DNA from: Methylobacterium sp. B4
Lineage (GTDB): Bacteria; Pseudomonadota; Alphaproteobacteria; Rhizobiales; Beijerinckiaceae
Reading direction: 5' to 3'
NCBI RefSeq assembly: GCF_003201865.1
Contig: NZ_QJJJ01000005.1
Span: forward strand, 186,001-250,000
DNA: 64,000 bases
A model generated the notes under the pieces. It was not told the DNA's origin. It searched no databases and saw only the letters and a program-made list of their open reading frames with translations. A program made the translations under genes and the position numbers. Below are positions 1 through 8,955 of the stretch, one piece after another; position 1 is the first letter of the stretch, and every line of letters begins with the position of its first letter.

Positions 1-419
1 GCATCACCCTCACCCCCGCCCTCTGGTCGACGATCGTCTCGGTCAACCGTCGGGTGAACCGCGCGATCGAACCCGTGACCGACCAGGACCATTGGGGCCG
101 CCCCGACCGCTGGGATCTGGCCGAGGACGGCCGCGGCGATTGCGAGGACTACCAGTTGCTCAAGCGCCGCCTGCTCGCGGAGGCGGGGCTGCCGCGCCGG
201 GCCATGCGGATGACCGTCGTCATCGACGAGAAGGGCGAGGGCCACGCCGTGCTCACCCTCATCACCGACCGCGGCGACTACATCCTCGACAACAAGACCA
301 ACGCCGTCTCGCCCTGGCACCAGACCGGCTACGTCTTCATCAAGCGCGAGGGGCAGGACGCCCTCGCCTGGGTCTCGCTGGGCGGGGCCACCTCCCCGGT
401 CACCACGGCCAACCGCTGA
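1..419 (+). CDS. transglutaminase-like cysteine peptidase, 5'-truncated by window edge
   Basis: The reading frame is open from the first bases of the window, so the N terminus and any signal peptide lie outside. The visible part carries the papain/transglutaminase-like triad of the bacterial BTLCP family: Cys in GDCEDYQLLK (codon 141-143), His in GEGHAV (codon 243-245) and Asp in LDNKTNAV (codon 288-290). It is roughly 70% identical by eye to the next gene, so the two are a tandem duplication. Members are usually exported and are often linked to cell-surface adhesin or LapG-like proteolysis; the substrate here is unknown. The C terminus SPVTTANR is the same in both copies. Confidence 0.85.
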   Translation, partial: ITLTPALWSTIVSVNRRVNRAIEPVTDQDHWGRPDRWDLAEDGRGDCEDYQLLKRRLLAEAGLPRRAMRMTVVIDEKGEGHAVLTLITDRGDYILDNKTNAVSPWHQTGYVFIKREGQDALAWVSLGGATSPVTTANR

Positions 420-624
420 CGGCCGGCCGCAGCCCGCGGCCCGCCTTTTGCTGGACCACGGAGGGTCGGGCCCGGTGTGGCCCGTTTGCCAGCCTGCTCG
501 GGGTTGTCTCGCCATGATACGGGAAAGCGATCGCAGGGCTTCACCCTTCTTTCACTTTCTCATTGAGCCGGGCGCCGGCCCGTGCAAGCTTTGCCGAGAA
601 ACTGGGGCGGCAGGACGGGCGGCC

Positions 625-1326
625 ATGCGGTACGCGGTGTTTCGGAGCGTCGGCGACGGATCGGCGTTTCCCCGCGGACACGTCACCCGGCGCCTTCGCC
701 GGGCCGCCCACCTCTCCCTCGTCGGCGCCACGCTTCTGATCGGCGGCGCCGCGGCTCCGGTCCAGCCGAGCCAAGCCCGCAGCGCCGGGCTGCCCGAGGC
801 CGGCACCGCCGCCGATCCCGGCGCGCCCGCCCGGCCCGTGGCGGCCTGGAACGACTTCTGCCTGCGCTATCCGAGCGAATGCGCCGTCGATCCGGGCGAG
901 CCCGCCCTCGTCGCCCTGACGCCCGCGATGTGGCACACGCTGACCACGGTCAACCGCCGGGTCAACGCGCGCATCAAGCCGATCACCGACATGGCCCATT
1001 GGGGCGTGGTCGACCGCTGGGACTTCCCCGATGACGGGTTCGGCGATTGCGAGGACATCCAGCTCCTCAAGCGGCGCATGCTGATCGAGCGGCGCCTGCC
1101 CCGCCGGGCCCTGCGCATGACGGTGGTGATCGACGAGATCGGCGAGGGCCACGCCGTGCTGATGGTGCGCACCGATCGCGGCGACCTGATCCTCGACAAC
1201 AAGACCAACGCGGTGCTGCCCTGGCAGCGCACCGGCTACAGCTTCGTGAAGCGAGAGGGGCAGGACGGCCGGGCCTGGGTCAGCCTCAACAACGGCGCCT
1301 CGCCGGTGACCACGGCCAACCGCTGA
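625..1326 (+). CDS. transglutaminase-like cysteine peptidase (BTLCP family), second tandem copy
   Basis: This is a 233-residue exported cysteine peptidase-like protein. The frame is open further upstream (to 448), but the ATG at 625 is the sensible start because a basic stretch and a hydrophobic signal segment (SLVGATLLIGGAAA) follow it. The catalytic triad is Cys142 in FGDCED, His176 in EGHAV and Asp191 in LDNK, with spacing typical of the family. It lies 205 bases behind its paralogue on the same strand. The substrate is not evident; the family includes periplasmic LapG-type proteases, but no LapD partner is visible in this window. Confidence 0.82.
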   Translation: MRYAVFRSVGDGSAFPRGHVTRRLRRAAHLSLVGATLLIGGAAAPVQPSQARSAGLPEAGTAADPGAPARPVAAWNDFCLRYPSECAVDPGEPALVALTPAMWHTLTTVNRRVNARIKPITDMAHWGVVDRWDFPDDGFGDCEDIQLLKRRMLIERRLPRRALRMTVVIDEIGEGHAVLMVRTDRGDLILDNKTNAVLPWQRTGYSFVKREGQDGRAWVSLNNGASPVTTANR

Positions 1327-1483
1327 TCCGCGGACGCGCGATGCCGGGTGCCCCGATCCAAGCGGGGCTTGGCGCGTTGACGGTCATGCTTTTAGCGCAT
1401 CCCGAAGACAGCCTGTATCGCTCGCGCATCCACCGGGCTCGCAGGAGTCCGGCCGGTTCACGGCTGCGGGAGGGCCCTGCCCG

Positions 1484-2593
1484 ATGACGCCACGCGACGC
1501 GAACGCTCCGCCCGAACAGCGGGAGGAGACCGATGGCGGCTTCCTCGCCGCCCTGCCCCTGCCCGCTTTGCTGCTGGATCGCACGGAGACCGGGGCCGTC
1601 ATCGCGGCGGCCAATGCCGGCTTGTGCGCGCTGACCGGTCGCGACGAGGGAGATCTGGTCGGGCGGGGCCTCGAGGCGCTCGAATGCCGCCAGGGCGACC
1701 ATGCCGGCTGGGCCGCCCTGCGGGAAGCGCTGGCGCGCGGAGAGCCCGCGAGCGCCGAACTCCTGTTCTCCCGCGGCAGCGGCTCGTTCTGGGGCGAGAT
1801 CCACCTCGTGCCGCGGCCCGGCGACGCCGCGCGCTTCCTCGGCCAGATCGTGGACGTGACCCGGCGGCGCGACGCCGAGGACGCGCTGGCCCTGTCGCGG
1901 CAGCGCGAGGCGCTCGGGCTGCTCACCAACAGCGTGGCGCACGAGTTCAACAACTTCCTGCAGATCCTGATCGGCTACATCGACGGGCTGAAGCGGCGCC
2001 TCGGCGACCGGCCCGAACCCTTCATCCAGCGGGCGATCATCCGCTCCACGGAAGCCTCCGAGCGGGCCGCCGTGCTCACGCGCCAGCTCCTCGCCCATTC
2101 CAGGCGGATCGCGCCGGACGTGCGCCCGGTCGATCTCGCCGCCGCGGTCCGCGCGGGCCTCGACCGCCTGCGTCCCAACCTGCCGGCCGGCATCCGGCTC
2201 GACCTCTCGATACCCGATGGCCTTCCCCCGGCCCTGTGCAACCCGATCCAGCTCGAACTGGCGCTCGGCCACATCCTCGCCAATGCCTGCGAGGCCATGT
2301 CCGGCCAGGGCCGCATCCACGTCACCCTGTTCGCCGTCGAGCCCGGCGACCGCTCGCTCCAGCGCCCGGAGGCCGGGGCGGTCGGGCTTTCGGTCTCGGA
2401 TACGGGGCACGGCCTGTCGCCGGAGATGCTGTCGCGGGCGCTCGCCCCCTTCGCCACGACCCGCGAGTCCGGCCGAGGCGCCGGCCTCGCCATCGTGCAC
2501 GGCCTGATGAAGCGGCAGAACGGCACGATCTCCATCGAGAGCCGGCCGGGCGAGGGCGCGACCGTGCGGCTCGTCTTCCCGGCCGCGCGCTGA
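1484..2593 (+). CDS. PAS-domain sensor histidine kinase (cytoplasmic, orphan)
   Basis: This is a 369-residue histidine kinase without obvious membrane segments. Residues about 20-130 form a PAS-like sensor region ending in a PAC-type strand (FLGQIVDVTRRRDAE). The phospho-acceptor is His153 in the box VAHEFNNFLQ, which is typical of the HisKA group with HEFNN. The HATPase part has an N box (LANACEAM), a G1 box (DTGHGLSPE) and a G2 box (GRGAGLAIVHGL). No response regulator is encoded next to it, so the partner is unknown. The soluble architecture suggests an intracellular cue. Confidence 0.85.
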   Translation: MTPRDANAPPEQREETDGGFLAALPLPALLLDRTETGAVIAAANAGLCALTGRDEGDLVGRGLEALECRQGDHAGWAALREALARGEPASAELLFSRGSGSFWGEIHLVPRPGDAARFLGQIVDVTRRRDAEDALALSRQREALGLLTNSVAHEFNNFLQILIGYIDGLKRRLGDRPEPFIQRAIIRSTEASERAAVLTRQLLAHSRRIAPDVRPVDLAAAVRAGLDRLRPNLPAGIRLDLSIPDGLPPALCNPIQLELALGHILANACEAMSGQGRIHVTLFAVEPGDRSLQRPEAGAVGLSVSDTGHGLSPEMLSRALAPFATTRESGRGAGLAIVHGLMKRQNGTISIESRPGEGATVRLVFPAAR

Positions 2594-2809
2594 GGGCAGC
2601 GCGCACGGCTGATACGAAAAGCGCGGCCGCCACCTTAAATAATCCGACGCGGACACAACATCTTAGCTCAAGGTCTCGGCACCGCCGGCCGGCGCCACGA
2701 AAAAATCTTGCGAAACCCGGCTCCGGGCCGGGACTAAAATCTCGTTTCACCCGTCACCATCTAAAGAGAGCATTCTCGCTCTCCTCACGCTGACCCGAGG
2801 TTCTCTCTG

Positions 2810-3793
2810 ATGGCTTCCCCTCCCGTGCGTCGCAAACGCGTCGTGACCCTCCTCGCGCTCGCGGCCTCGCTCGCCGTGGCGGCGCCCGTCGTCGAGGCGC
2901 GCCCGGGCGGCGGCGGCGGGATGGGCTCGCGCGGCTCGAAGACCTACAGCGCGCCCCCCTCCACCGCGACCTCCCCGGGCGCCATGGGGCCGATCCAGCG
3001 CTCGCAGACGAGCCCGAGCCCCGGCCTCAACAATCCCGGCATGGCCGCGCAGAACCGGGGCGGCTCGCGCTTCGGCGGCGGCTTCCTCGGCGGTATGCTC
3101 GGCGCGGGCCTGCTCGGCGCTCTGCTGGGCGCAGGCTTTTCCGGCGGACTCGGCGGCATCGGCTCGTTCATCGGCCTGATCTTCCAGATCGGCCTGATCG
3201 CACTTCTCGTGATGCTGGCGGTGCGCTTCTTCCGCCGCCGTCAGGAGGGCAACCAGCCCGCCATGGCCGCCAACGCGCCGCATGCCCGTTCCGGCCTCCC
3301 GCCGCAGGGCGGCCAGAACGGCGGCGTCAATCCCGGAATGAATGCCGGCATGAACCCGGTGGGCGGCGGCTATAGCGGCGGCGCCCGTCCGGAGCCGGTC
3401 CAGGTCCAGCCGGACGACTTCCAGGCCTTCGAGCGCTCGCTCAACGAGGTCCAGGGCGCCTTCGGCCGCGAGGATGTCGCAAGCCTGCGTCGTCTCGCGA
3501 CGCCGGAGATGGTCGGCTATTTCGAGGAAGAGCTGCGCGCCAACGCCGCCCGCGGCGTGGTCAACCGCATCTCCGACGTGAAGCTCCTCCAGGGCGACCT
3601 GTCGGAAGCGTGGCGCGAGGGCCCGGTCGAGTTCGCCACCGTCGCCATGCGCTTCCAGCTGCGCGACGAGGTCTTCGAGCGCGCCACGAACCGCCACGTC
3701 GAGAACGGACCGCAGGAGGCCAAGGAATTCTGGACCTTCGTGCGCGAGCCCGGCGGACCCTGGCTGCTCTCGGCGATCCAGCAGGGCCGCTGA
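2810..3793 (+). CDS. Tim44-like domain membrane protein
   Basis: This 327-residue protein has an N-terminal signal/anchor (about residues 8-28), a long Gly/Pro/Asn-rich region, a strong hydrophobic segment (about 112-143, ending RFFRRRQ) and a C-terminal Tim44-like domain (about 205-325, from FQAFERSLNEVQ to LSAIQQGR). Bacterial Tim44-domain proteins are membrane-associated, and their client is generally unknown. A strong intrinsic terminator follows, so the gene ends a transcript. The 216-base leader before it is AT-richer than its surroundings and probably holds its promoter, although no convincing -35/-10 pair was found. Confidence 0.85.
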   Translation: MASPPVRRKRVVTLLALAASLAVAAPVVEARPGGGGGMGSRGSKTYSAPPSTATSPGAMGPIQRSQTSPSPGLNNPGMAAQNRGGSRFGGGFLGGMLGAGLLGALLGAGFSGGLGGIGSFIGLIFQIGLIALLVMLAVRFFRRRQEGNQPAMAANAPHARSGLPPQGGQNGGVNPGMNAGMNPVGGGYSGGARPEPVQVQPDDFQAFERSLNEVQGAFGREDVASLRRLATPEMVGYFEEELRANAARGVVNRISDVKLLQGDLSEAWREGPVEFATVAMRFQLRDEVFERATNRHVENGPQEAKEFWTFVREPGGPWLLSAIQQGR

Positions 3794-3811
3794 GCCATCG
3801 GCCAACATGAA

Positions 3812-3845
3812 AAAAGGGCGTCCGGCGGGAGCCGGGCGCCCTTTT
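3812..3845 (+). terminator. rho-independent terminator behind the Tim44-like gene
   Basis: A 15-base stem (AAAAGGGCGTCCGGC paired with GCCGGGCGCCCTTTT, one G-T pair) encloses a GGGA loop. The A run on one side and T run on the other allow it to work in both directions, so it may also end the opposing Trm112-like transcript. Confidence 0.85.
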
Positions 3846-3917
3846 CGTTTCAGCATCACGCGACCGCGATCCGTCCCCCTCTCCGCGCTTTCGGGGAAAG
3901 ACGGAGGCCGGAAACCA

Positions 3918-4124
3918 TCACTCCGTCAGCGAGCGGGCTTCTTCCGGCAGCATGATCGGGATGCCGTCGCGGATCGGGTAGGCGAGCTTGGCGGAGCGGC
4001 TGATCAGCTCCTCGCGCGCCGCGTCGTATTCCAGCGGCTCCTTGGTCAGCGGGCAGACCAGCAGTTCCAGCAGGCGGGGATCGACTCGGGTCGCTTCGAC
4101 GGGCGGGGTGGGTGTGTCGGCCAT
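3918..4124 (-). CDS. Trm112 family (UPF0434) small protein
   Basis: This is a 68-residue protein with the family pattern [17 protein letters not shown] followed by [18 protein letters not shown]. Trm112-like proteins are small zinc-ribbon-derived folds that act in eukaryotes as methyltransferase activators; in bacteria the role is mostly unassigned. Only one of the usual Cys residues (CPLT) remains. It is the last gene of a leftward run behind the LON-domain and thioredoxin-like genes, an arrangement common in alphaproteobacteria. Confidence 0.88.
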   Translation of the reverse strand: MADTPTPPVEATRVDPRLLELLVCPLTKEPLEYDAAREELISRSAKLAYPIRDGIPIMLPEEARSLTE

Positions 4125-4182
4125 GGCGTCTCGGTTCCGGTGAGCGGGCCCCCATAGCGCGGATGGCCGGGGGCCGGAAACG

Positions 4183-4851
4183 TTATTGCAGCGTCGGCTC
4201 GGAGCCGCTGGCCCGCACCAGCTCCATCTCGGTTACCGCGATCAGCACCTCGGCCCGCGTCTTGAGATCGGGAGCTTCCAGCATCGCCTGCTTCTCGCGC
4301 ACGCCGAAGGGGCTCATCATGCACAGCGCGTTGACGAGCGCCTCGTTCGGCGCCTCCTCGATACCCGACCAATCGACCTGCAACTCGTTGGCGTCGACGA
4401 AGCTGCGCAAGGTGCGCAGCACGCTCTCGCGGTCGACCTCCGCCTCCCCGGCCCGCGCCTCGAAATCCTGGGCGAAGGCGTCGTAGGAGACTTGGCAGCG
4501 CCGGTATTTCGTCGTGACGGCGAGTTCGCTCTCGACCCGGAAACGGCTGACGCCGGTCAGCGAGATCAGGTAGCGCCCGTCCCCGGTCTCGGCGAACTGG
4601 CTGATCCGCCCGGCGCACCCGACCCGGTAGAGCCGGGGGGCCAGCGGAGAGCCGCCGCCCTCCGCGTCGGGTTGGATCATGCCGATGAGGCGCTCCGAGC
4701 GCAGGGCGTCGTCCACCATGGCGAGGTAGCGCGGCTCGAAGATGTTGAGCGGCATCTGCCCCCGCGGCAGGAGCAAAGCCCCCGGCAGCGGGAAGACCGG
4801 GATGATGCCGGGGCAATCCGCCGGCGATTTGAAGCCCGACTGCGTGCTCAT
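4183..4851 (-). CDS. LON peptidase substrate-binding domain protein
   Basis: This 222-residue protein corresponds to the N-terminal substrate-binding (PUA-like) domain of Lon without ATPase or protease domains. Visible signatures are [26 protein letters not shown] near residues 15-40 and [15 protein letters not shown] in the middle. Stand-alone proteins of this type are conserved in alphaproteobacteria, and their role (possibly proteolysis adaptor) is not firmly established. It lies 58 bases upstream of the Trm112-like gene on the same strand and 79 bases behind the thioredoxin-like gene, so the three are probably co-transcribed. Confidence 0.88.
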   Translation of the reverse strand: MSTQSGFKSPADCPGIIPVFPLPGALLLPRGQMPLNIFEPRYLAMVDDALRSERLIGMIQPDAEGGGSPLAPRLYRVGCAGRISQFAETGDGRYLISLTGVSRFRVESELAVTTKYRRCQVSYDAFAQDFEARAGEAEVDRESVLRTLRSFVDANELQVDWSGIEEAPNEALVNALCMMSPFGVREKQAMLEAPDLKTRAEVLIAVTEMELVRASGSEPTLQ

Positions 4852-4930
4852 GCGCGGCGTCCCTGCTGGAGGACGGGGCGCTGCGGGCCCCTTCCGAGGT
4901 GTCGTACGAGAGGCCGAGCGCGCCCAGCGC

Positions 4931-5842
4931 TCATGAAAACAGAAGCGTCGAGAGCTGCCGGCGTCCGCGGATCGCGGCCGAGTCCATCAGGCCCCAGGCC
5001 TCGAAGAACTGGAGCAGCTGCTTGCGCGCCGCGTCCTCGTTCCAGTTCCGGTCGGCCCGGGCGATGGCCACGAGCTGGTCGACGGCTTCGTCCCGCTTGC
5101 CCGCGGCGTTGAGGCCGAGCGCGAGATCGAAGCGGGCCTGATAGTCGCTCGGGTCGGCCTCGATGCGCTTCTGCAGGCCGGCGAGGTCGCCCAGGCTCTC
5201 GGCCTGGTCGGCCAGTTCGAGCGCCGCGCGAACACCCGCCAGCAGCGGATCCTCCACCTTGTCCGGGGGCACCATGGCGAGGACCTGCCGGGCATTCTCG
5301 GTCTCGCCGAGTTCGAGCTGGGTCTTGGCCAGGCCAGCGATGGCCTTGAGATTCGCCGGCTCCTCGCGCAGCACCGCGGCGTAGAGCTCGGACGCCGCGG
5401 CGAGATCCCCGGCCGAGGCGACCGCGGCGGCCTCCTCCAGCACCTGATCGATCTCGGAGGGACCGGCGAGCCGGTCGACGAAGGCGCGCACCTCCGATTC
5501 CGGCACCGCGCCCATGAAGGCGTCGACCGGCCGGCCGCGATCGATCGCGATCACCGCGGGGATGGATTGCAGGCCGAGCTGCTGGCCGATCTGCTGCCAA
5601 ACGCCCGGATGCTCGTCGATGTTGAGCTTGGCGAGCTTCACCCGCCCGCCCGCAGCCCGCACGACCTTCTCGAGGACCGGCGTGAGCTGCTTGCAGGGGC
5701 CGCACCAGGGTGCCCAGAAATCGACGATCACCGGCTGGTTCATCGACTCGGCGATGACGTCCTGCCGGAATCCCGCCGTCGTGGTGTCCGTGATGAGACC
5801 GTCGGCGGTGGGTGCGCCGGCGGCGGGGTTGGCTTCGAGCAT
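4931..5842 (-). CDS. YbbN/CnoX-like thioredoxin-TPR co-chaperone
   Basis: A thioredoxin domain (about residues 20-120) with the active site WCGPCK (Cys47 and Cys50) is followed by a TPR-like helical tail of about 170 residues, the organisation of YbbN/CnoX co-chaperones that protect clients during oxidative stress. The chosen ATG at 5842 gives 303 residues and has an SD-like GAGG a few bases upstream. An in-frame GTG at 5890 would add 16 residues. Unlike E. coli CnoX, which has SQHC in place of the active site, the CGPC motif is complete, so redox activity is expected. Confidence 0.88.
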   Translation of the reverse strand: MLEANPAAGAPTADGLITDTTTAGFRQDVIAESMNQPVIVDFWAPWCGPCKQLTPVLEKVVRAAGGRVKLAKLNIDEHPGVWQQIGQQLGLQSIPAVIAIDRGRPVDAFMGAVPESEVRAFVDRLAGPSEIDQVLEEAAAVASAGDLAAASELYAAVLREEPANLKAIAGLAKTQLELGETENARQVLAMVPPDKVEDPLLAGVRAALELADQAESLGDLAGLQKRIEADPSDYQARFDLALGLNAAGKRDEAVDQLVAIARADRNWNEDAARKQLLQFFEAWGLMDSAAIRGRRQLSTLLFS

Positions 5843-5960
5843 GGAGCCCTCGGGAATCGTTTGAGACACGCGCGATCGCGTGCGTTGCACCGGGCCGTTA
5901 CATGGGGCCTGACGCCGCCCCTGACCAGACGTTTTCGGGCGCCCCGGGGCCGTGGCCGGC

Positions 5961-6500
5961 TCAGGGCTTGGCCGCAGACCCGGCCGGGCCGCCCGCGCCC
6001 TCCTTCGCCCCTTCCTTCACCCCTTCCTTGGCACCCTCCTTGGCCGCCTTGTTGTCGGTCAAGAACACGCCCGCATAGATCTTGCCCTGAGAGGTCGCCT
6101 CGCAGGTGATCATGGTCTTGCCGGGCTCGGGCGCCGAGAACTTGCAGGAGCCGACCGCGGGGGCGGGGCTGCGGGCGATGCCCTCCTTGTTCTTCATGCC
6201 CGGCACCACGAGGCTGATGGGCTGGAGCTGTTCGGTCTCCTCGGTGCGCTCATGCTGCGCACCCGCCCCGCTGAAGCTCAGGGTCTGGCCGTCCCAGGCG
6301 GCGAAGTCGAAGGTCGTGCGCCCGCGCGAGACGGTGTTGACGAGCTCCTCCTTGCAGTTCTGCGTCACGTCGAGGCCGCCGATCACCAGCCGCTCGCACC
6401 GGCCGGTCATCTTCACGTCGGCCCCCTGCTGGGCGAGCGCCGGACCGGCTGCGAGCAGGCCGAGGAGGGCAAGGAGCGGGGTGTGCGAGCGGGTCGTCAT
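5961..6500 (-). CDS. secreted hypothetical protein with C-terminal KEGA repeats
   Basis: This 179-residue protein has a clear signal peptide (LLALLGLLAAGPALAQ, cleavage expected near residue 24). The frame is open much further upstream, but the ATG at 6500 directly precedes the signal sequence. The mature part contains four Cys residues (GRCERL, TQNCKE, GSCKF, ITCEA) that could form two disulfides in the periplasm. The tail is a low-complexity series of K/VEGA units with alternating charge before GGPAGSAAKP. No domain was recognised. Confidence 0.75.
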   Translation of the reverse strand: MTTRSHTPLLALLGLLAAGPALAQQGADVKMTGRCERLVIGGLDVTQNCKEELVNTVSRGRTTFDFAAWDGQTLSFSGAGAQHERTEETEQLQPISLVVPGMKNKEGIARSPAPAVGSCKFSAPEPGKTMITCEATSQGKIYAGVFLTDNKAAKEGAKEGVKEGAKEGAGGPAGSAAKP

Positions 6501-6571
6501 GGCGTCGTCTTCCTCCTGAGCGGCCCGTGCCGCTTTTCCGTGAATGGTATTCCCCGGGGGCGATCCGGGTT

Positions 6572-7564
6572 TCAACCGCCGAAGCGCAGGGCGCGATCGT
6601 TGGGCGCGTCGAGATGAAGCTCGGGGCCCAGCGGCACGATCCCGGTCGGGTTGATGCCTGCGTGGCTGGCGTAATAGTGGCGCTTGATCTGCTCGAAGTT
6701 CACCGTCTCCGCGACGCCCGGCAGGGCGTAGAGATCGCGCAGGTAGTTCGAGAGGTTCGGATAATCGGCGATGCGCCGCCGATTGCACTTGAAGTGCCCG
6801 ACATAGACCGCGTCGAAGCGCACCAGCGTCGTGAACAGGCGGATATCGGCTTCGGTCAGGGCGCCGCCGCAGAGGTAGCGCCGGCGATCGAGCCGGTCTT
6901 CCAGCGCGTCGAGTTCGGCGAACAGGACCGTGAACGCCTCCGCGTAGGCTTCCTGGCTCGTGGCGAAGCCGGCCTTGTAGACGCCGTTATTGACCCGGTC
7001 GTAGACCCGGGCGTTCACCGCGTCGATCTCCTCGCGCAGGGGTTCGGGATAGAGGTCGGGGCCGTCCGCGCCGAAACCGGCATCGAGCATCCGCACGATC
7101 TCGGCGGATTCGTTCGAGACGATGGTCTCGCGCTGTTTGTCCCACAGCACCGGTACCGTGACACGGCCCGAATAGTCGGGCTTGGCCCGCCGGTAGATCT
7201 CGTAGAGGCGCCGGGCGCCGAACAGCGGCTCTGCGGTCGAGCCCGGCACACCGCCCTCCTCCTCGGCCTGGAAGACCCAGCCCTCTTCGCGCATGTAGGG
7301 CGAGACCACGGAGACGCCGATCGCCGGCTCCAGGCCCTTGAGCCGGCGAACGATCAGGGTTCGGTGGGCCCAGGGGCAGGCGAGCGAGACGATGAGGTGG
7401 TAGCGCCCCGCCTCGCCCGCGAACCCGCCCTCGCCCGAGGGGCCGGGCGCGCCGTCCGGCGTCACCCAGTTGCGGAAGGCGGCGGCCGAGCGCTCGAAGC
7501 GTCCGCCGGACTTGGCGGTGTCGTAGCCCTTGTCCACCCACTCGCCCTCGACCAGCATTCCCAT
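6572..7564 (-). CDS. glutathione S-transferase, glutathionyl-hydroquinone reductase type (ECM4/YqjG-like)
   Basis: This 330-residue enzyme of the Xi-class GST family reduces glutathionyl-hydroquinones with glutathione. The catalytic motif is ACPWAHR with Cys63, followed by KGLEPAIGVSVVSP and the conserved Y-rich segment LYEIYRRAKPDYSGRVTVPVLWD. The C-terminal helical domain contains DALEDRLDRRRYLCG and DAVYVGHFKCNRRRI, both typical. The start at 7564 has GAGGA about 10 bases upstream; the frame is open further but that part reads as shadow. It is divergent from the old-yellow-enzyme gene (180 bases), which suggests a shared electrophile or quinone stress theme. Confidence 0.9.
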   Translation of the reverse strand: MGMLVEGEWVDKGYDTAKSGGRFERSAAAFRNWVTPDGAPGPSGEGGFAGEAGRYHLIVSLACPWAHRTLIVRRLKGLEPAIGVSVVSPYMREEGWVFQAEEEGGVPGSTAEPLFGARRLYEIYRRAKPDYSGRVTVPVLWDKQRETIVSNESAEIVRMLDAGFGADGPDLYPEPLREEIDAVNARVYDRVNNGVYKAGFATSQEAYAEAFTVLFAELDALEDRLDRRRYLCGGALTEADIRLFTTLVRFDAVYVGHFKCNRRRIADYPNLSNYLRDLYALPGVAETVNFEQIKRHYYASHAGINPTGIVPLGPELHLDAPNDRALRFGG

Positions 7565-7743
7565 CTCGAACGATCCTCGCGCGGCCGATCCCGGCCATGC
7601 AGGTGGAGGAGTTCGGCCCGGAGAGAAGCCCGCCGGGGCCTGCGACCGGCGTCGCAGGCAGCCCTCGATGCGCCGGGCCGGAACTGGCCGCGGGCGGAAA
7701 CGGATCCCAGATAGGCCGCCACCTGTCCCTACGGAGCCCGCCG

Positions 7744-8862
7744 ATGTCCGCACGCCTGTTCGAGCCCCTGCGCCTGGACGACCTGGAACTCGAGAACCGC
7801 ATCATCGTCGCGCCGATGTGCCAGTACTCGGCCCGGGCCGGCGAGGCGACCGACTGGCACCTGATGCATCTGGCGCAGATGGCTCAATCGGGCGCCGGCC
7901 TGCTGACCCTGGAGGCGACGGCGATCTCGCCGGAGGCACGGATCTCGCCCGGCGATCTCGGCCTCTACGACGACGCCACCGAGCGGGCGCTCGGCCGCGT
8001 CCTCGACGCGGTTCGCGGATACGCGCCGGTCCCGGTGGCGATCCAGATCAACCATGCCGGGCGCAAGGCCTCGAGCCGCGCCCCTTGGGAGGGCGGCGCG
8101 CAGATCGCGCCGGAGGCCGTCGACGGCTGGCGCACCGAGGCGCCCTCGGCGCTGGCCCACGGGCCGGACGAGGCGCCGCCCCACGCCCTCGATGCGGAGG
8201 GCTTGAAGCGGGTGCGCGACGGCTTCGTCGCGACCGCGCGGCGGGCGATGCGGCTCGGCATCGACGGCGTCGAGCTGCACGGCGCCCACGGCTACCTGCT
8301 GCACCAGTTCCTGTCGCCGCTGTCCAACCGCCGCGAGGACCACTACGGCGGCAGCCTGGAGAACCGGATGCGCTTCCCGCTCGAATGCTTCGAGGCGGTG
8401 CGCGAGGCCGTGCCCGCGGGCAAGCCGGTCTGGATGCGCGTCTCGGCCACCGACTGGGTCGAGCAGGGCTGGGATCTCGACCAGACCCTCGAACTCGCCC
8501 GCGCCCTCAAGAGTCGCGGCGCGGCGGCGATCCACGTCTCCACCGGCGGCCTCTCGACGGCGCAGAAGATCCCGCTCGGTCCGAGCTATCAGGTGCCCTT
8601 CGCCGAGCGGATCAAGGCGGAGACGGGCCTGACCACCATCGCGGTCGGCCTCATCACCGAACCGGCCCAGGCCGAGGGCATCCTGGCCGAGGGCCGGGCC
8701 GACGCGGTCTCGCTCGCCCGCGCCCTGCTCTACGATCCCCGCTGGCCCTGGCACGCGGCGGCCGAACTCGGCGCCCGGGTGCGCGCGCCCAAGCAGTACT
8801 GGCGCAGCCAGCCGCGGGAGTACAAGGACCTGTTCAAGGACACCTCCCACGGGCAGCGATAG
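7744..8862 (+). CDS. NADH:flavin oxidoreductase, old yellow enzyme family (YqjM-like)
   Basis: This 372-residue FMN-dependent ene-reductase has a TIM barrel. The family motif APMCQYS places a redox Cys at position 26, as in Bacillus YqjM. The substrate-binding [14 protein letters not shown] and the FMN-binding [13 protein letters not shown] are intact. It should reduce activated C=C bonds of unsaturated aldehydes, ketones or maleimides with NAD(P)H. The ATG at 7744 is taken because the protein then begins with [18 protein letters not shown], the canonical family N terminus. Confidence 0.93.
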   Translation: MSARLFEPLRLDDLELENRIIVAPMCQYSARAGEATDWHLMHLAQMAQSGAGLLTLEATAISPEARISPGDLGLYDDATERALGRVLDAVRGYAPVPVAIQINHAGRKASSRAPWEGGAQIAPEAVDGWRTEAPSALAHGPDEAPPHALDAEGLKRVRDGFVATARRAMRLGIDGVELHGAHGYLLHQFLSPLSNRREDHYGGSLENRMRFPLECFEAVREAVPAGKPVWMRVSATDWVEQGWDLDQTLELARALKSRGAAAIHVSTGGLSTAQKIPLGPSYQVPFAERIKAETGLTTIAVGLITEPAQAEGILAEGRADAVSLARALLYDPRWPWHAAAELGARVRAPKQYWRSQPREYKDLFKDTSHGQR

Positions 8863-8894
8863 CGGCGCCTTCTCGCCTCCCGCCATCCTTGACG

Positions 8895-8932
8895 CTCATC
8901 GCGAGGTGCGCAGCGCGGCACCTCGCGATGAG
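8895..8932. repeat. perfect 15-bp inverted repeat between convergent genes
   Basis: CTCATCGCGAGGTGC (8895-8909) is followed by an 8-base loop and its exact reverse complement (8918-8932). It lies between the ends of two convergent genes and could act as a bidirectional terminator, although no T run follows. The core CATCGCGAGG is shared with the intergenic palindromes near 19.8 and 47.95 kb, so it may instead be a short member of that repeat family. Confidence 0.8.
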
Positions 8933-8955
8933 GGCGCGTGTTGGAAGGCGGCGTC

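Noticed and set aside
1286..2656. Long minus-strand frame opposite the histidine kinase gene
   Set aside because: It is antisense to a gene with clear kinase motifs, has no family resemblance and reflects the high GC content.
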